Positions 39,706 to 52,000 of a DNA stretch of 64,000 nt are shown here, in pieces. The translations under genes and the position numbers were made by a program. Below the pieces are notes generated by a model. That model saw only the letters and a list, made by a program, of their open reading frames with translations. It made no database searches and was not told where the DNA came from. How positions within the stretch are numbered: position 1 is the first letter of the stretch; each line of letters starts with the position of its first letter. The stretch is from NCBI GenBank assembly GCA_914767715.1, contig OU612066.1:25642283-25706282 (forward strand). Direction: 5' to 3'. This stretch comes from Membranipora membranacea (lineage: Eukaryota; Bryozoa; Gymnolaemata; Cheilostomatida; Membraniporidae).

Positions 39706-40575
39706 AAAATGTGCAGAAACGATGCTCTACCTGACAGGAAGCTAAGAATTTTTTTTTTCAGGTGAGTTTAGCGACGTTCATTCAGAGATAAAAGCTAACA
39801 GTCAAGAACGCAAAAACTGACAAATACATTTTATTTGTACGAAAAGTTAGTTTTATTTATTTGTCTTGTATCAATTGTTTAATAGGGGATTTCAATTTAT
39901 TGTCAATTTCAAAAGGAAAGGTTAAAACATACACACCATACATACAAGATGAGTATGCCTTTTATGTCTTCATAAATTTCGTCGGTAAAAGCTTGGTTGT
40001 AACGAGTAATGAAACTGTTCCTTAGTTGTTAAATAAATTATTTTCGGCTATTTTATAGGAATCCATATGAGAGATTGGTATCAGCATACAAAAACAAAGT
40101 GCTCCATATTAATGGTAAATATATGTCGCAAAAAGGACATGGAGCATGCCCCAATGCGATGTACAACAAGCCCCCTGAACCTCTGCTAACATTTAAACAG
40201 TTTATCAGCTGTATAGTTGACTTTGTACTGGTAAAGCAGTCAGTAAAGCTGGATGATCTGACAGCAGGTGTAAATCTGGACCACCATTGGAGACCAGAGC
40301 ACCTGCTGTGTAATGTCTGCAGTGAAGATTATAACATCATAGGACACACAGAACATATGGAGGCTGATGTCAAGTTATCGTTAGACAAGCTGGGAATTAG
40401 AAATATGAGCATTCCCCACAAAAACAACTCGGGCGATTTGGACAGGGTGGTGATGTATTCACTTGCTGATTACTACAAACAGCTGGGGGATACTCTCTTG
40501 AGTCAGTTCAGACAACTGTACTCACATGATTTTGCTTTGCTCGGTTATGATAGTACACCTCCTTTTGATGTTTAG
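39706..40575 (+). pseudogene. carbohydrate sulfotransferase copy B (exons 4-5 only)
   Basis: A shortened exon 4 (about 39706-39761, keeping ACGATGCTCTACCTGACAGG and the CAG|GTGAGT donor) is followed by a full exon 5 at 40059-40575. The exon 5 frame is open for 172 codons and nearly identical to copies A and C; differences near its start include KVLHINGKYMSQKGHG. The intron between is recognisably that of A but clearly more diverged. Exons 1-3, including the signal anchor and 5'-phosphosulfate loop, are absent, so no active enzyme can be made from this copy alone. It could supply an alternative last exon to gene A if A's transcript reads through. I class it as a fragment. Confidence 0.7.
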
Positions 40576-43099
40576 TGACTAAAACAATGATATATGTGTC
40601 GCATATTCAACCCACTTGGGGCCATGTTCATGTTTATTTTGTATGGAGTTAACTCCTTCCTGTTGAGGAAGGAGACAACTGGTTGACGCTGTCTGTTATC
40701 AATCTCCGTCATCTCTGTCATCTCACTCTCTCTCCCGTAATCTCCTGAACCTGAGCTGTTAGAACTTGAGATCTCACATTTACTTGAATAATATGCCAAT
40801 AATAAGAAAACTTTGTGAGTTACCTGATCTTCCAGGTGAAAATGGCATAGTGGAACTGTTGCTAAGATTTTGCAGAATTATGTATTGTGTGATTGTGATT
40901 CAGGAAAGTCTACTATACACATATCAGCATGCTGACCTCTATAAAAGCCAGCCCATGTGCTACTGATAGTTTTCAGGGTTTTTTTAACACTTTTATTGGC
41001 AGTCTATTTCATTCCAGTAGCGGAATGTTTTCCGAAAAGTGCCGAAAAAAAAGTGGAAAAGGAAAAAAGGAAAACAAAGGAAAGCTTGAGAATGAAGACA
41101 AGTTAAAATGTTTCAGCAGGGAGGTGGACATAAATTATTTGCATAACCATGAGGCTTTTAGGCAGTACCTGTAGATATGGACTTGACACAATGGAGGTCT
41201 CTTGTGTTTATATCAACTGCATGTGTGTAAAAGATCCACCTATACCCTCTATTTCATGATATCACCTGTCATCAAAGTAATTACTTTGATAGCACATTAC
41301 TTATTTCAATATTACATGCTGCAATGATAATATATAACAATTCAATCAATTTTTTTTGTGTCAACCTTTTTTGTTTCTTTTTAATGGCACTTTTGAAAAA
41401 AAAATTCTTGAAAATGATAAAGATGCCAATAAAGTATTTGAAAAAAACTAGCACCATAAGATTGTAGTACCTGGGCCAAACCACTTGTAATAGAATTCAG
41501 TGTGGTAATTATATAAGTAAGTATAATTAATAATCAATAATTAATAGTAAAAAATTAATAATAAATACTAATTAATAATTAATACAGTTAATAAAGTATA
41601 AAAAAAAGAATTATGTGGTAAGACCTAGTCTATCATGTCAGTACGCTGAAGCTTTACAACATGTTTCAGATCTACAACAATGTGACATACCTTGAAAGCA
41701 CTACGATCATGACACCTGGTAGTTGTAGTGAGTTTTATTTTTTACATGACATATCACATACGTTTCATGAGGTGCCTGATGATAACGTACAGTTGCATTG
41801 GAGTCTTAACGACCTGAAACATTCTCGCAACTTTGTATTCCAGTTTCCAACAATGCCCTCACCACAGTGCCGTAATAAGTTTGTATTATGCCGTAAATTA
41901 TGAAAAGTGACGAGGTCTGGGGTAAAAGTTATCGAATTTAGACCTCAAATCTTACCCTCCCAGTTTCCAACTATGCTCTCAGCACAGTGCAGAATATCAG
42001 GTTCCTGTCATGATTGCTAAAAATCATGTCCTCTCTTTTTTTTTCAAATTCTACTCATAGCAAATATGACGGCAAAATTGAGGCTCTCTCTACTCTTAAT
42101 CAATTATATGTTGCAGGGATATCATTCTATTGAACATATTTGGTATTGCATAAACAACCAAGTGTGAACAGGATAAGGGGTGGCTGGAGCAGATGGGTAT
42201 AGTGGTGTCCACCCGATATTTTTTTAAGCCAAAATTACTATTAAATTTTATTTGCCTGTTAGACCTGTATCAGCTATCAAATGCATTACCCTATCTTTTT
42301 TATTCCATTTTTTTAACATTCATTGACAACAATATTCATCATTAAAATGATGGTCTTACAAATGTGCCAGAGCAAGCAAAATATTAAAATATAATAAAAG
42401 AAAAAAAAATTGAAGCCATCGCCCGTTCGGCTGAATACTGACAAATGATTATGAAATTATGAAAAATGAAATAATGAATGTCTGTCGTCTGAATGCCTTC
42501 AAATTTTTGAAAGTCCGACCTGTTGCAGAAGGCTATTAAATACATTTGAAAGATCGCAAAGAAAAATATTTGATGGAGGTTTCAGGAGATGTGTGTCTCG
42601 CATCGGAAAACAATATATTGGAAAATAAAACTGCTCACAAATATAATCTGAAGCCGACATATTAAATATCTTTTAGCCAAAAAAGGCAGAGAAATGACTG
42701 GCAAACTGTGGTATGTGAAGTATCCAATTGATCTTTATGTACAATATATGCATAGAAATATATTAATTAAATTCTTTAATATCTGTGTCCAGGCACCAAG
42801 TCAGCAGAAGAAGTCTCCAAGTGCTTTATTGTTGTAAGGACACAGAAACAGCATGGAACGCCTGTTACACTACAGTAGAAAAGCTTGAGAGCCTGCCACT
42901 ACTCATATCCCAACACATTACCATAGCCTGACCATGAGCATGGCCGTGCTAGATTACTTCAATCAGTTGCTCTTTCTTCCAAAGGTAATTAATAGGTGAT
43001 CATCAGTCAGTGAGCCAAGACCTGAAGCGAGGTAAGACAGACTGCTGAGACAGATAGAGAAGAACGGATGGGTTATAACAAGGATTTGTTGCTAAATTT
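40576..43099. other. spacer of the inverted sulfotransferase duplication
   Basis: No family-matched coding exon was seen. It holds a perfect 20-bp palindrome at 41271-41290, an AT-rich stretch of TTAATAATTAATA type at about 41518-41600, and short unsupported open stretches (for example 41661-41903, 80 codons, no splice context). It separates copy B from the flank of copy C. Confidence 0.4.
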
Positions 43100-44957
43100 G
43101 AATTTTTCCATATGCTGTGCCCTTTGTTTGCGAAATATATCATTTTCCTCTCAGATGGGGTAACTTCCCTGAAAATGAAATTTTTTATCTTGCTTGCTGT
43201 GCTTTGCTTTGCTTTGTAAGCAGCAAGATAATAGCAGTTGTACTGATCAACCCAAATTTTAAGGAACCACCAAGATGTATATTTTTGATTTACATCAGTA
43301 CTGATACTGAGTTTTCCTATACAACCTGATCTTCATGCTTGAAGGTATAGTAATTGTAGTACATTCCTGAATCACGCAGTACAAAATTCTTTCAAATACT
43401 AACCACATTCCTACAACCCCACTTTCACCTAGAGTTTTAAGAAGGATCACGAAACTCTTGAGATTATTTTTATTATTGGCTGAAAATTGAAGTATATAGC
43501 ATTACTTTAGTCACTAAACATCAAAAGGAGGTGTACTATCATAACCGAGCAAAGCAAAATCATGTGAGTACAGTTGTCTGAACTGACTCAAGAGAGTATC
43601 CCCCAGCTGTTTGTAGTAATCAGCAAGTGAATACATCACCACCCTGTCCAAATCGCCCGAGTTGTTTTTGTGGGGAATGCTCATATTTCTAATTCCCAGC
43701 TTGTCTAACGATAGCTTGACATCAGCCTCCATATGTTCTGTGTGTCCTATGATGTTATAATCTTCACTGCAGACATTACACAGCAGGTGCTCTGGTCTCC
43801 AATGGTGGTCCAGATTTACACCTGCTGTCAGATCATCCAGCTTTACTGACTGCTTTACCAGTACAAAGTCAACTATACAGCTGATAAACTGTTTAAATGT
43901 TAGCAGAGGTTTAGGGGGCTTGTTGTACATCGCATTGGGGCATGCTCCATGTCCTCTTCGCGACATATATTTACCATTATTACGTAGAACTTTGTTTTTG
44001 TAAGCTGATACCAATCTCTCATATGGATTCCTACAAAATAGCCAAAAATAATTTATTTAACAAAATAATAGTATATGTTATAACTAACTTGAACCAAGCT
44101 CTTACCAATGAAATTTATAAAGTTATGAAAGACCTGCTCATCTTTCATGTATGACATGTGTGTGTATGTTTTAACCTTTTCTTTTATAATCGACAATTAA
44201 GTGAAATTCCACTAGATAAAAGGTCATCGAATAAAGAACTTGATATAAAACAAATAAGTAAAAATTGTTTTATTGATAACTTCATTTTATAGAATTTGTC
44301 AGTTTCTGCATTCTTGGTTCTAGCCTCTGCATGTCTTTCAGGCAGTCTTCCTGTATCTCTGAATGAACTCACCTGAAAAAAGCCATCCTTATCTTCCTGT
44401 CAGGTAGAGCATCGTTCGAGGTCACTCTGAATCCACATTCCTTCCAGAAACTGTTGAAAGCCGTGCTGTAAAAGGTACGAAAGAAACTGTACCTGCGCAG
44501 CATTGTTCTTTTTTTTTATAAACTTTATGACCCTGTGCAGTAATTATGTAATATACTTAAAATAATAGTAAAGTAGTTAAAGTGCAAAAAGTAGCAGTGT
44601 TCCCTCTTTCAGAACACGATTAATTCAATTAAAATATGACTTTATGTCTCAAAGTTGTAACCATAGAGTTATTATATACTATAATAACTCTATGGTTGTA
44701 ACCCTCAAGTTATTAAAATGTTCCTTTCAATTTACGCCACCACAACTTGATAACCAGCCCAGAAACCATACCCATGTCACTGTCATGTATCTACTTACTG
44801 CCCTGGCACACCCATCAGATGTATAATTCCTGCGTGCCTATAAAAAATTTCTTTCCACGTGGTCCAGCCGCTCTTTGGTACAGGGCAATAGGTCACATCT
44901 TTCATCGGGGAGCGATCAGTATCCAGAGACACCAAACTTGCATACGGTCTGAATGAG
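43100..44957 (-). repeat. inverted duplication arm (partner of ~37854-39712)
   Basis: Exons 3-5 of sulfotransferase C, their introns and ~400 bp of 3' flank match the equivalent part of copy A in opposite orientation. Identity is very high in the last intron and 3' flank. Exon 2 is also duplicated but with a divergent length. The arms are about 1.86 kb and the spacer about 3.4 kb. Confidence 0.8.
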
Positions 44958-45837
44958 CTGCAAATAGAAGATTTTGGAGTTATAAGCGATCCACAGATGG
45001 ATGTTTCACATGGGAATTCATGAAGTTCGTAGACTAGCTCAAGGTTCATTTTCTAGGCTATCTTCATCGGTACTATGAAAGCTATTATCACAACAGCCAT
45101 TACATTTATTTGACTGAAATGATGTTGTGTTATGAGAAGTCATGTAACCTGCAGCAGGGAGAATTCTCCCTGCCTGCCAGGGAGACATCAAAAAGCTTTT
45201 AACAGTGTCAACCTAATTTATCACAGTTGTGTTTGCAAGAAGCCAATAAATATTGTTATCTTAAACCAGGCCCAAAGAGCTATAAAAGGAATTTTTTGCA
45301 GCAAACCCGTTTCAGATGTTTTGTAAAAGTCCAATTTCGCTATAACTGAATCACTACAATCCACCCCCCCCCCAAGATGATCTATGACAATCCACACAAC
45401 AACTCTGTTTCTTTTGAGGGCTGGTAGCAGACTCTCCTTCAATCGTAACAGGCAAGGCAAACTATATTTTGAGTGCTAGATTATTAATAACTTCATAGGG
45501 AGGGTTCTTGTTTACCAATAAAAATAAAAGGATGCCGCAGCAAAAATGGAGCAAGAGAACTGACAAAACCCATAATAAATTTGATATAGACTAACTTGGT
45601 ATTTTTGTATATTTCTGTGGCACACATTCTCTTTATATGATCTCTCCTTTTTATCATCTCGGCAGTTGAATTATACTGCTGCAAATGATTCTCCTCAAAA
45701 ATTTTGTCTTGACGTGGCTGAGTTGGGGACTGGGGCTGAGTCGGGGGCCGGTGCTGAGTTGGGGGCTGTTCCGGGGGTTGCACCGGGGGCTGACGCTGAG
45801 ACAGGTGCTGAGTAGGGGGCTGCATCGGGAGCTGAGT
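43514..45837 (-). CDS. carbohydrate sulfotransferase copy C, first exon not found
   Basis: On the - strand: exon 2 45837-45596, exon 3 44957-44799, exon 4 44465-44373, exon 5 44030-43514. Splice sites, phases and the lengths of exons 3-5 (159, 93, 517 bp) equal those of copy A. The frame is open throughout and keeps the 5'-phosphosulfate loop PKSGWTTWK and the RNPYERLVSAYKNK site. Exon 2 is 57 bp longer than in A and encodes a P/Q/T-rich repeat (PPTQHRPPTQPQ and similar). The signal-anchor exon of A (36591-36737) has no match upstream, where a LINE fragment lies at 46111-46796. So either exon 1 is more diverged or distant, or the copy was beheaded by the rearrangement. Role as for copy A if complete. 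Confidence 0.75.
44650..44702. repeat. short palindrome in intron 3 of copy C
   Basis: GTTGTAACCATAGAGTTATT is followed by its near-perfect reverse complement (AATAACTCTATGGTTGTAAC). It is absent from the equivalent intron of copy A, where a LINE 3' end sits instead. Confidence 0.6.
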
Positions 45838-46110
45838 CTAAAAATAAGAATTAAAACGTTAACCATATTTGATAGGAAAATGAGAAATGCTGAGTCACAT
45901 GATCATGCAAATAAAAGGTCGCTGCTGCCTGATAGTAACAAGCTATCTAGTTATCAAGTGATGTGTGTTGTTGTGTGTACTATCTAATTGATTGATTGAT
46001 TGATTCTATTCTATCACTAACATAAAATAATATGTTGCGAGATAAGGGTGTTCATACTGAAAAGGAGCCAGCACATACAAGGAAAAATAAGATTAAACAC
46101 TGTTGGATGA
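45838..46110. other. junction between sulfotransferase C and LINE fragment
   Basis: This stretch holds a TGATT microsatellite at about 45987-46009, probably the tail of the LINE fragment beginning at 46111. No signal-anchor exon is visible. Confidence 0.4.
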
Positions 46111-46796
46111 TTAAAAGAGAATATCATTTAAAATATGGATAGCATGCCTCAGAAAACAGCCAAATGCACTTCTGTGTTTAATTGTTCGATACCTGCCTGA
46201 GGGGCATTTAGCAAGAAAGTTGTTCATAAAGTGGTCATGGTCATTGATATATCGGAGGGCAAGTGTTTTGGTACGCTTAGTCATAAGGCTGTCGAGATCA
46301 TCTACTTGGAGTTTGAGCTTTGAGGCCTGATCAAAAAACTTGCTCAAACGTTTCTTGTCTTTAGCAAAAATAGTAGTGCATAATACTGGTAAACCATAAG
46401 TGAGCAGGGAAACAATAAAACTTTTAAATAACATAGTGGCAAGGGGTATGGTGCTAAGATGTACAAAATTCCTGACAATATACATTCGCTGCTCAGCTTT
46501 ACTCACAACAGACTGAATGTGTTCTTCAAAGCGCAGCTTTTGATCTAACATAATACCAAGATAATTGACTTTGTCACACATAGTAATGCTTTCACCATTT
46601 AAAACAATAGGAGGGGTATGGGGCTTAGTTTGTTGAGTAGAAAATAATATTTCCTGAGTTTTGCTGGCATTCAATAAAAGATCATAATCAGAACATTGCT
46701 TAGAAATCCTGTCTATCTCGTCAAAGTATGAGTCTAGATCTTGTTGATTGGAAATGCAGCCAATGATACAGGTGTCATCAGCATACTTGATAGTCT
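46010..46796 (-). mobile_element. 3' part of a LINE reverse transcriptase (CR1/L2-like)
   Basis: On the - strand the frame begins at the RT catalytic motif KYADDT (about 46785-46768) after an upstream stop. It continues through LLLNASKTQEILFS, VNYLGIMLDQKLRFEEHIQ, LLTYGLPV and a final basic segment to a stop at 46111, about 225 residues, then a short 3' UTR and an (AATC)n tail. The motif order (YADDT, KT, YLGxxLD) is that of CR1/L2/jockey-type LINEs. It is 5'-truncated within RT. It may belong to the same or a related family as the 34484-36565 element, but the two do not overlap in content and cannot be compared directly. Confidence 0.75.
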
Positions 46797-48430
46797 AATT
46801 ACCTAGTAACTTTTGTAATATTATTTTCTCACTTTTTTACTTTTTCTCATTGTGAAACAGAGAAATATGTGCTGGCTCTAATTTTTATTTAAATTTTTAT
46901 CCTACCAATATTGTAATCATTGTCTCATTTGCTATCAAAAGCATACATGACAAGTTAGCTGGGCTCTATCTGGTGGTGCATAAACTTGAGGGCTGGGTTG
47001 GTCTGGCTGGGGGGGGGGCCCTAAAATACTCCCGCCGGCGGCCCGGGGTAACACCCCAGCCGCCCAAGCTCTTAAAATATTTGATTTTCTGTAGTTTTAT
47101 TGTTAGATTACTGTAATATACCAAACTCTAGCAAGTGTTACACAGAATTTTACTATGTATAAATGTTTAAACTAATGCAATTTGTTATAATAGTTTCAAA
47201 ACTAGACCTCATGACAGTAAAATAAGCATATAAAACTTCACTAAGCTCTTAGGTGCTAAAGTGGGGTGGTTAAAGGGTCACCTGGTCTCATAGGGTAATC
47301 AGCCCAAATATCTGGTTTTGCCCTACCAAATAGGGTAACTTGTCATGTATGATCAAAAGTACTGACAGGAATTTGAAGTCCGTACAAAAAACTTGAAGTA
47401 CCACTGGCCATTGGAAAAATGCAAGGGCAAGGGAAAAATATGTTGTAAATGCAAGGAGCCAAGTCAAAGCACATCGCATTGTTACTGTCACAAAATGAGT
47501 TTTATATTTCGACTCACCTCACTCTTTTCGTCGACAACCCTTAGCCTACTGATGCCGGATGTTGAGTTTCTTTTCATCATTAAAATGTTGACAGCAAAAA
47601 GGGACGACAACAATAAGAAACAGCATAGTGTTACTCTCAGTCCATATTTAGATGAATCCATCAGGAATTATCTATTGCAAGAAGCGGTGAGGTTGTGTTC
47701 CTAGTCCCACTAGTGCTAGCTTCAACAGTTAGAAGTTAGAAGCATTCGATATTGGAAAACTAAAAATGCATCAATTGACAATCTCAACACTGATATTGGT
47801 TTGGTTTGAACTCTATTCTATTGCTTTTGTCCAAGTCTATGAATAATTAAAGGAGCCAGAGCATTTAATTTCTTTTGTTATAATCCTTGTTGTTTTAGGA
47901 CTTTTGTGTTGTGTTTGTGTTGTGTTTGCGTTGAGGATACAGCCATGCCAATAAGGCCACTATAACATTCTCTGTGGCAACTTTTCTACTGAATACAAAC
48001 CTTACTCCAGGATTAACTTGACTTTCAGTCAAACTATTTTATAGAGTCGTGTAAGTGCATATACAAATTTTTTTGGTCATGTTAACCCTTTTTCAACGAA
48101 TTATGTCTTGCTTGTGTTACTATACAATTGAGCTGTTAGACATTGGAAATTATTACAACATTTATATGACAATTTGGTGAAAGTTAAACTCTTAGCAGCA
48201 ATACAATGTATTATATATAGCAATGTATTTTTTTCTCAGGTTGGCTGATATCATCTCATTCCTCATCACTCATCGATTCACCAAGCCTGTTAATGCTTGG
48301 ATTTTCCGTTATCTAAACCTCTGATCGGCCCATTAACTGTAAGTGTTATTTATGGTGACTTGGTATTGACCGTCCGATCCCATAATACAGAAAGGTAGGT
48401 TTTGAGATAAATTTTTAGAAAATTTTCCTA
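46797..48430. other. intergenic, with a short GC-rich island
   Basis: A GC-rich segment at about 47010-47065 (TCCCGCCGGCGGCCCGGGG) stands out from AT-rich surroundings. An open stretch at 47393-47704 (+, 103 codons) has cysteine/lysine-rich start residues (KCKGKGKICCKCKE) but no recognised family or splice context. Nothing else is supported. Confidence 0.35.
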
Positions 48431-49050
48431 TCAACGGCTGATGTTTAGTTTTATATATCAAGAAAATAGAATTTGCAATAATTTATGGCATTCTTACAGA
48501 ATGGTTGGATTATGTTATCATAATCGGATAAGACTGCTTCAATTATGAGGTTGAACAGAAACTGTCAGAATATAGATAAGATATATATAAGATGTGTCTT
48601 TGGTTTGGACATAGTTTCAGTTGAATAAAATTGACCATGATGAAAGAGAAAATGATCATCGTTCAAAATTGAATAGCACCTGTGAACTTGGGGTTATCTA
48701 TCCTCATTTCAAGAGCGCATAATTCTTTGTTGAAACAAAGTGATGCTCCGCGGTTCGGATCTCACCTCTTTCTGAATAATAATATACTGATCAGCATAAT
48801 GGAAGCAATTCATGCAGGGATACCATTGCTTAATATTTGATTTATGTGGCATATGTGCTACTTGTTGGAGGATTATATCAATTACAGTCTTTTTTGCGAG
48901 CTCTAAACTTCTTGTACAAAACTTCTGAGATCATTGAAATATAACTATAATGGTCGGGTTTCTTGTACACACTATACTATTTGGAAGGGTAACTCCCACA
49001 ACCAATTCTTTGTTCGTAGCGGCAAATTAAGTATAGTTAATAGATAGAGT
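48431..49050 (-). other. 3' flank of transporter copy 1, part of the tandem duplication unit
   Basis: Segments such as TTGCAATAATTTATGGCATT recur with changes at about 55575, next to copy 2, so the duplicated unit extends at least 600 bases beyond the stop codon. Probably includes the 3' UTR. Confidence 0.5.
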
Positions 49051-52000
49051 CTAAGTTGGCTGAGAAGAGCTATCATCAACACTGCTATCATTTTTCTCCA
49101 CATCTAGTCGATGGAATTTCTCTCTCAGAACCACAAGAAGTGCAAGGCTTATTAAACAGCTAACCAGACAACTCCAAGCCACCCACTGAACATCTGTAAC
49201 AAAGAATGATCCTTTTCAACAGTTATATTTTTAAATTATTTACATTCCACTTTGTTTGATGCAAAGATTTTGATTCCAACCAGACTACAGGTTCTCTGTT
49301 CTGGTGAGAGGTAGACAGTTAGGATAATAATGGCTAACCATGCACTTAAATCAGGCGAAACCTTTATTAGGGAATGGAATTTGAACTATGGCCATTTTTT
49401 TAGGTCCAATATTGTATCCACTTGGGATAGTCTGGTAGATTATCTTATCAATATTAGAATAGGGTGGCCTTAACTAAAATCATGCTTCCACCATGAACAC
49501 AAATCAAATCTCACACAGTTTCTCTTTAAAAAGAGGGAGGCAATTTGCCGGAAAATGTTGTTGATAATGAAATAGCATCGTTCCTATAAACTCCCTATCA
49601 GAGGAAGTTCATTGACCATAACTGGTGAGGGTTACATTGTTGTGAAATAGGCATAATGGATAAATATTTTTTTCAACTAAGCATAAAATCTTACATTTAG
49701 CTAAAAGTGGAACCTGGAACAGTAGCATGTTTATAAGCCCGCCAATGTTGCCTACCATCACAATAAACGCTACAGTCAGACCTTCGTGTACAGGATAAGC
49801 CAGCTCAACTCCGAGCTCGTAGTAAAGCGGCACAACTCCATTCATACATATAGCGATGGATATGCATAGTATGTAAAGTACAGCTGTAAATACAAAATGG
49901 GCAATGAAAATTTTTTGTCCTTTTCTCGCTCAAAACAGTTAGAACACATTCCATGTATTATTTTGTACCCAACGATGAACTGTGGATGTTATATCAATGT
50001 CAGACAGTGGTAATCAACCCACTTCGTAGGTCTGATAATCTATGAAAAAAGGCATTAATGCCAAATAAGTTTTTGTTTATTGTTGAGCTTGATACATGAT
50101 AATGCTTCAGCCCTAAATTCCTTACGTAGAACAGCGTTGGGATGCAAAATAATGTATTCCTCTTCAATACAGACTAGAACAACAAACAGGAGTGTGCTCA
50201 CAGCAGTTATCACCATGAGGAAGAGTTTGATTTTACGTTTGAAGCGATCCATGACTAGAGACATCAGTATAGAGCTGACACAGCTTCCACATATAGAGGC
50301 AAATCCTATCCATCCCGCTGACGCCTACAGAAAAATGATCACTTACAGAGCTTCAAAACCCAATGTATAATAAGCATGATATTTGCGGCTAATATATAGA
50401 TTGGTAACTCAAACATGCCCTCTGGCAGTTCTCAGTCACTCAAAGTAGTACGGAACTTGGTATGCATGTGAGATGTGCAATCATCTGGGGGGGGGGGGGG
50501 GGGGTAGTAACATAGACCTACTTATAATAAAATTAACATTAGTAGGTCTTTGGGTAGTAATAATAATGTCATCCCTCTCAACTGTTCCTACAAGATGGGG
50601 TCTATGGGGTGCAATTCTGAGTCACATTAGTTGGGGTGAAAATACAGTGATGATAAAGATAATGATTTAAAGGGAGGGTATTGTTAGCCAATGTATTGAT
50701 TCTTATTGGTTGAGTGACGTGAGAACCCAACCCATCTCCTCAGAGCCAATACAGTTGCTAGGGCACTGTGGCCATAATGAGGAAAACGAAGCAGTAAAAT
50801 AAATCGTTCTGCAAATTTTTGCTGGCCTTCTGAAGATCGGTACAGGAGCGTGTGTGCTTTATCCTCTCAATTTCCACAAACATTATATTATAGGCTTTTG
50901 ACTGACTGTGTCTAACTTAAAAGAGCTCACCTCACCAACATCTAGGCCTCTGAAGCTGACCGAGTATAGTGGACTCCATGTATTGTACGCACTGGCTGGT
51001 ATGTTGAAAGCACCATTCAATATCCAAAACTGAGGATTACTGCAAAAACATACAGTTATCGCTATAGACACAGAGTTTCAAACCAGGGAGAATGTTTAAG
51101 CTGCTGAATTTAATATGGGTCCTTTAATATAATAATCATACCTTTACTCAAACGTTAATGATGAGCCTAGGTACTGATTTATGGGCTGATGAATAATGAT
51201 ACAACAGGCTCTTTTCTGGCAGTTGGCCTTCGGACAGGGGCAAGAGTCTAGGGGCTCAGACTATGGAGGCTCAGACTATGGAGGCTCAAGCATTATCATA
51301 AGGTGCGAGAAGTTCCATTACTCACGTCAATAGACTCTTCATTCCAGGCAGGAAATCCTGTCGTTCTTTGGTCTGTGATCTGCTGGGTGGTTTTGGAGGT
51401 TTATCAGGAAAGTATGACATGACAAGAATGAAACAGATGGTGACTAGAGCTGTGTCTGAAATAGAAAAAAAGATGGGACGTGCATGAAGCTCAGGTGGTA
51501 CGGATCATCATCAACACTAATTTTGGAAGATCATGTCAGTTTTAAGGGTTTTTCCGAGTTTGGTTCTTATCATAATTAACAATGTGACTATGCGTTCATT
51601 TCCCCACAAACTTATAGTCCTCTTTTACTCATCATATTAAGTAGCAGCAAAAACAAGCCGGGGCATTCAACCTATTTGAAGCGGAGAGAGTTTTCCTCTC
51701 TTTGGTTTGGTACAGGTACTGGAACCCATAGTACTCATGGCGCACCCTATACCCATGCCCACCGGAGGAGGTCTTTTTATTGTGTGTGTGGTGTGAAACA
51801 CACAGTGGACCTCCGGTATTTTTAGTCCCGTTTCGCAAGAACATGGCTAGGAATGCCATTACCGAATCAAAAATGTCTGTCGGCGTCGGGAATCGAACCT
51901 GGACCTCAAAGATCCAAAGCCCATACCTTTAACCATTAGACCACTCCTGACCCCGGGACCATACTTTTGTTCAAGCATTCATCATCTACCTTGCGGACAC

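Noticed and set aside
41271-41290. Perfect 20-bp palindrome as the centre of the inverted duplication
   Set aside because: The symmetry axis of the A and C arms lies near 41405, more than 100 bp away, so the palindrome is not the pivot.
47393-47704. 103-codon + frame with cysteine/lysine-rich start
   Set aside because: The residues suggest a zinc-knuckle only superficially (spacing does not fit CCHC), and there is no splice context or homologue I can name.
51885-51957. Possible tRNA-Gln gene on the - strand
   Set aside because: The anticodon stem is mismatched and the 3' half continues into a repeat body, which indicates a tRNA-derived SINE.
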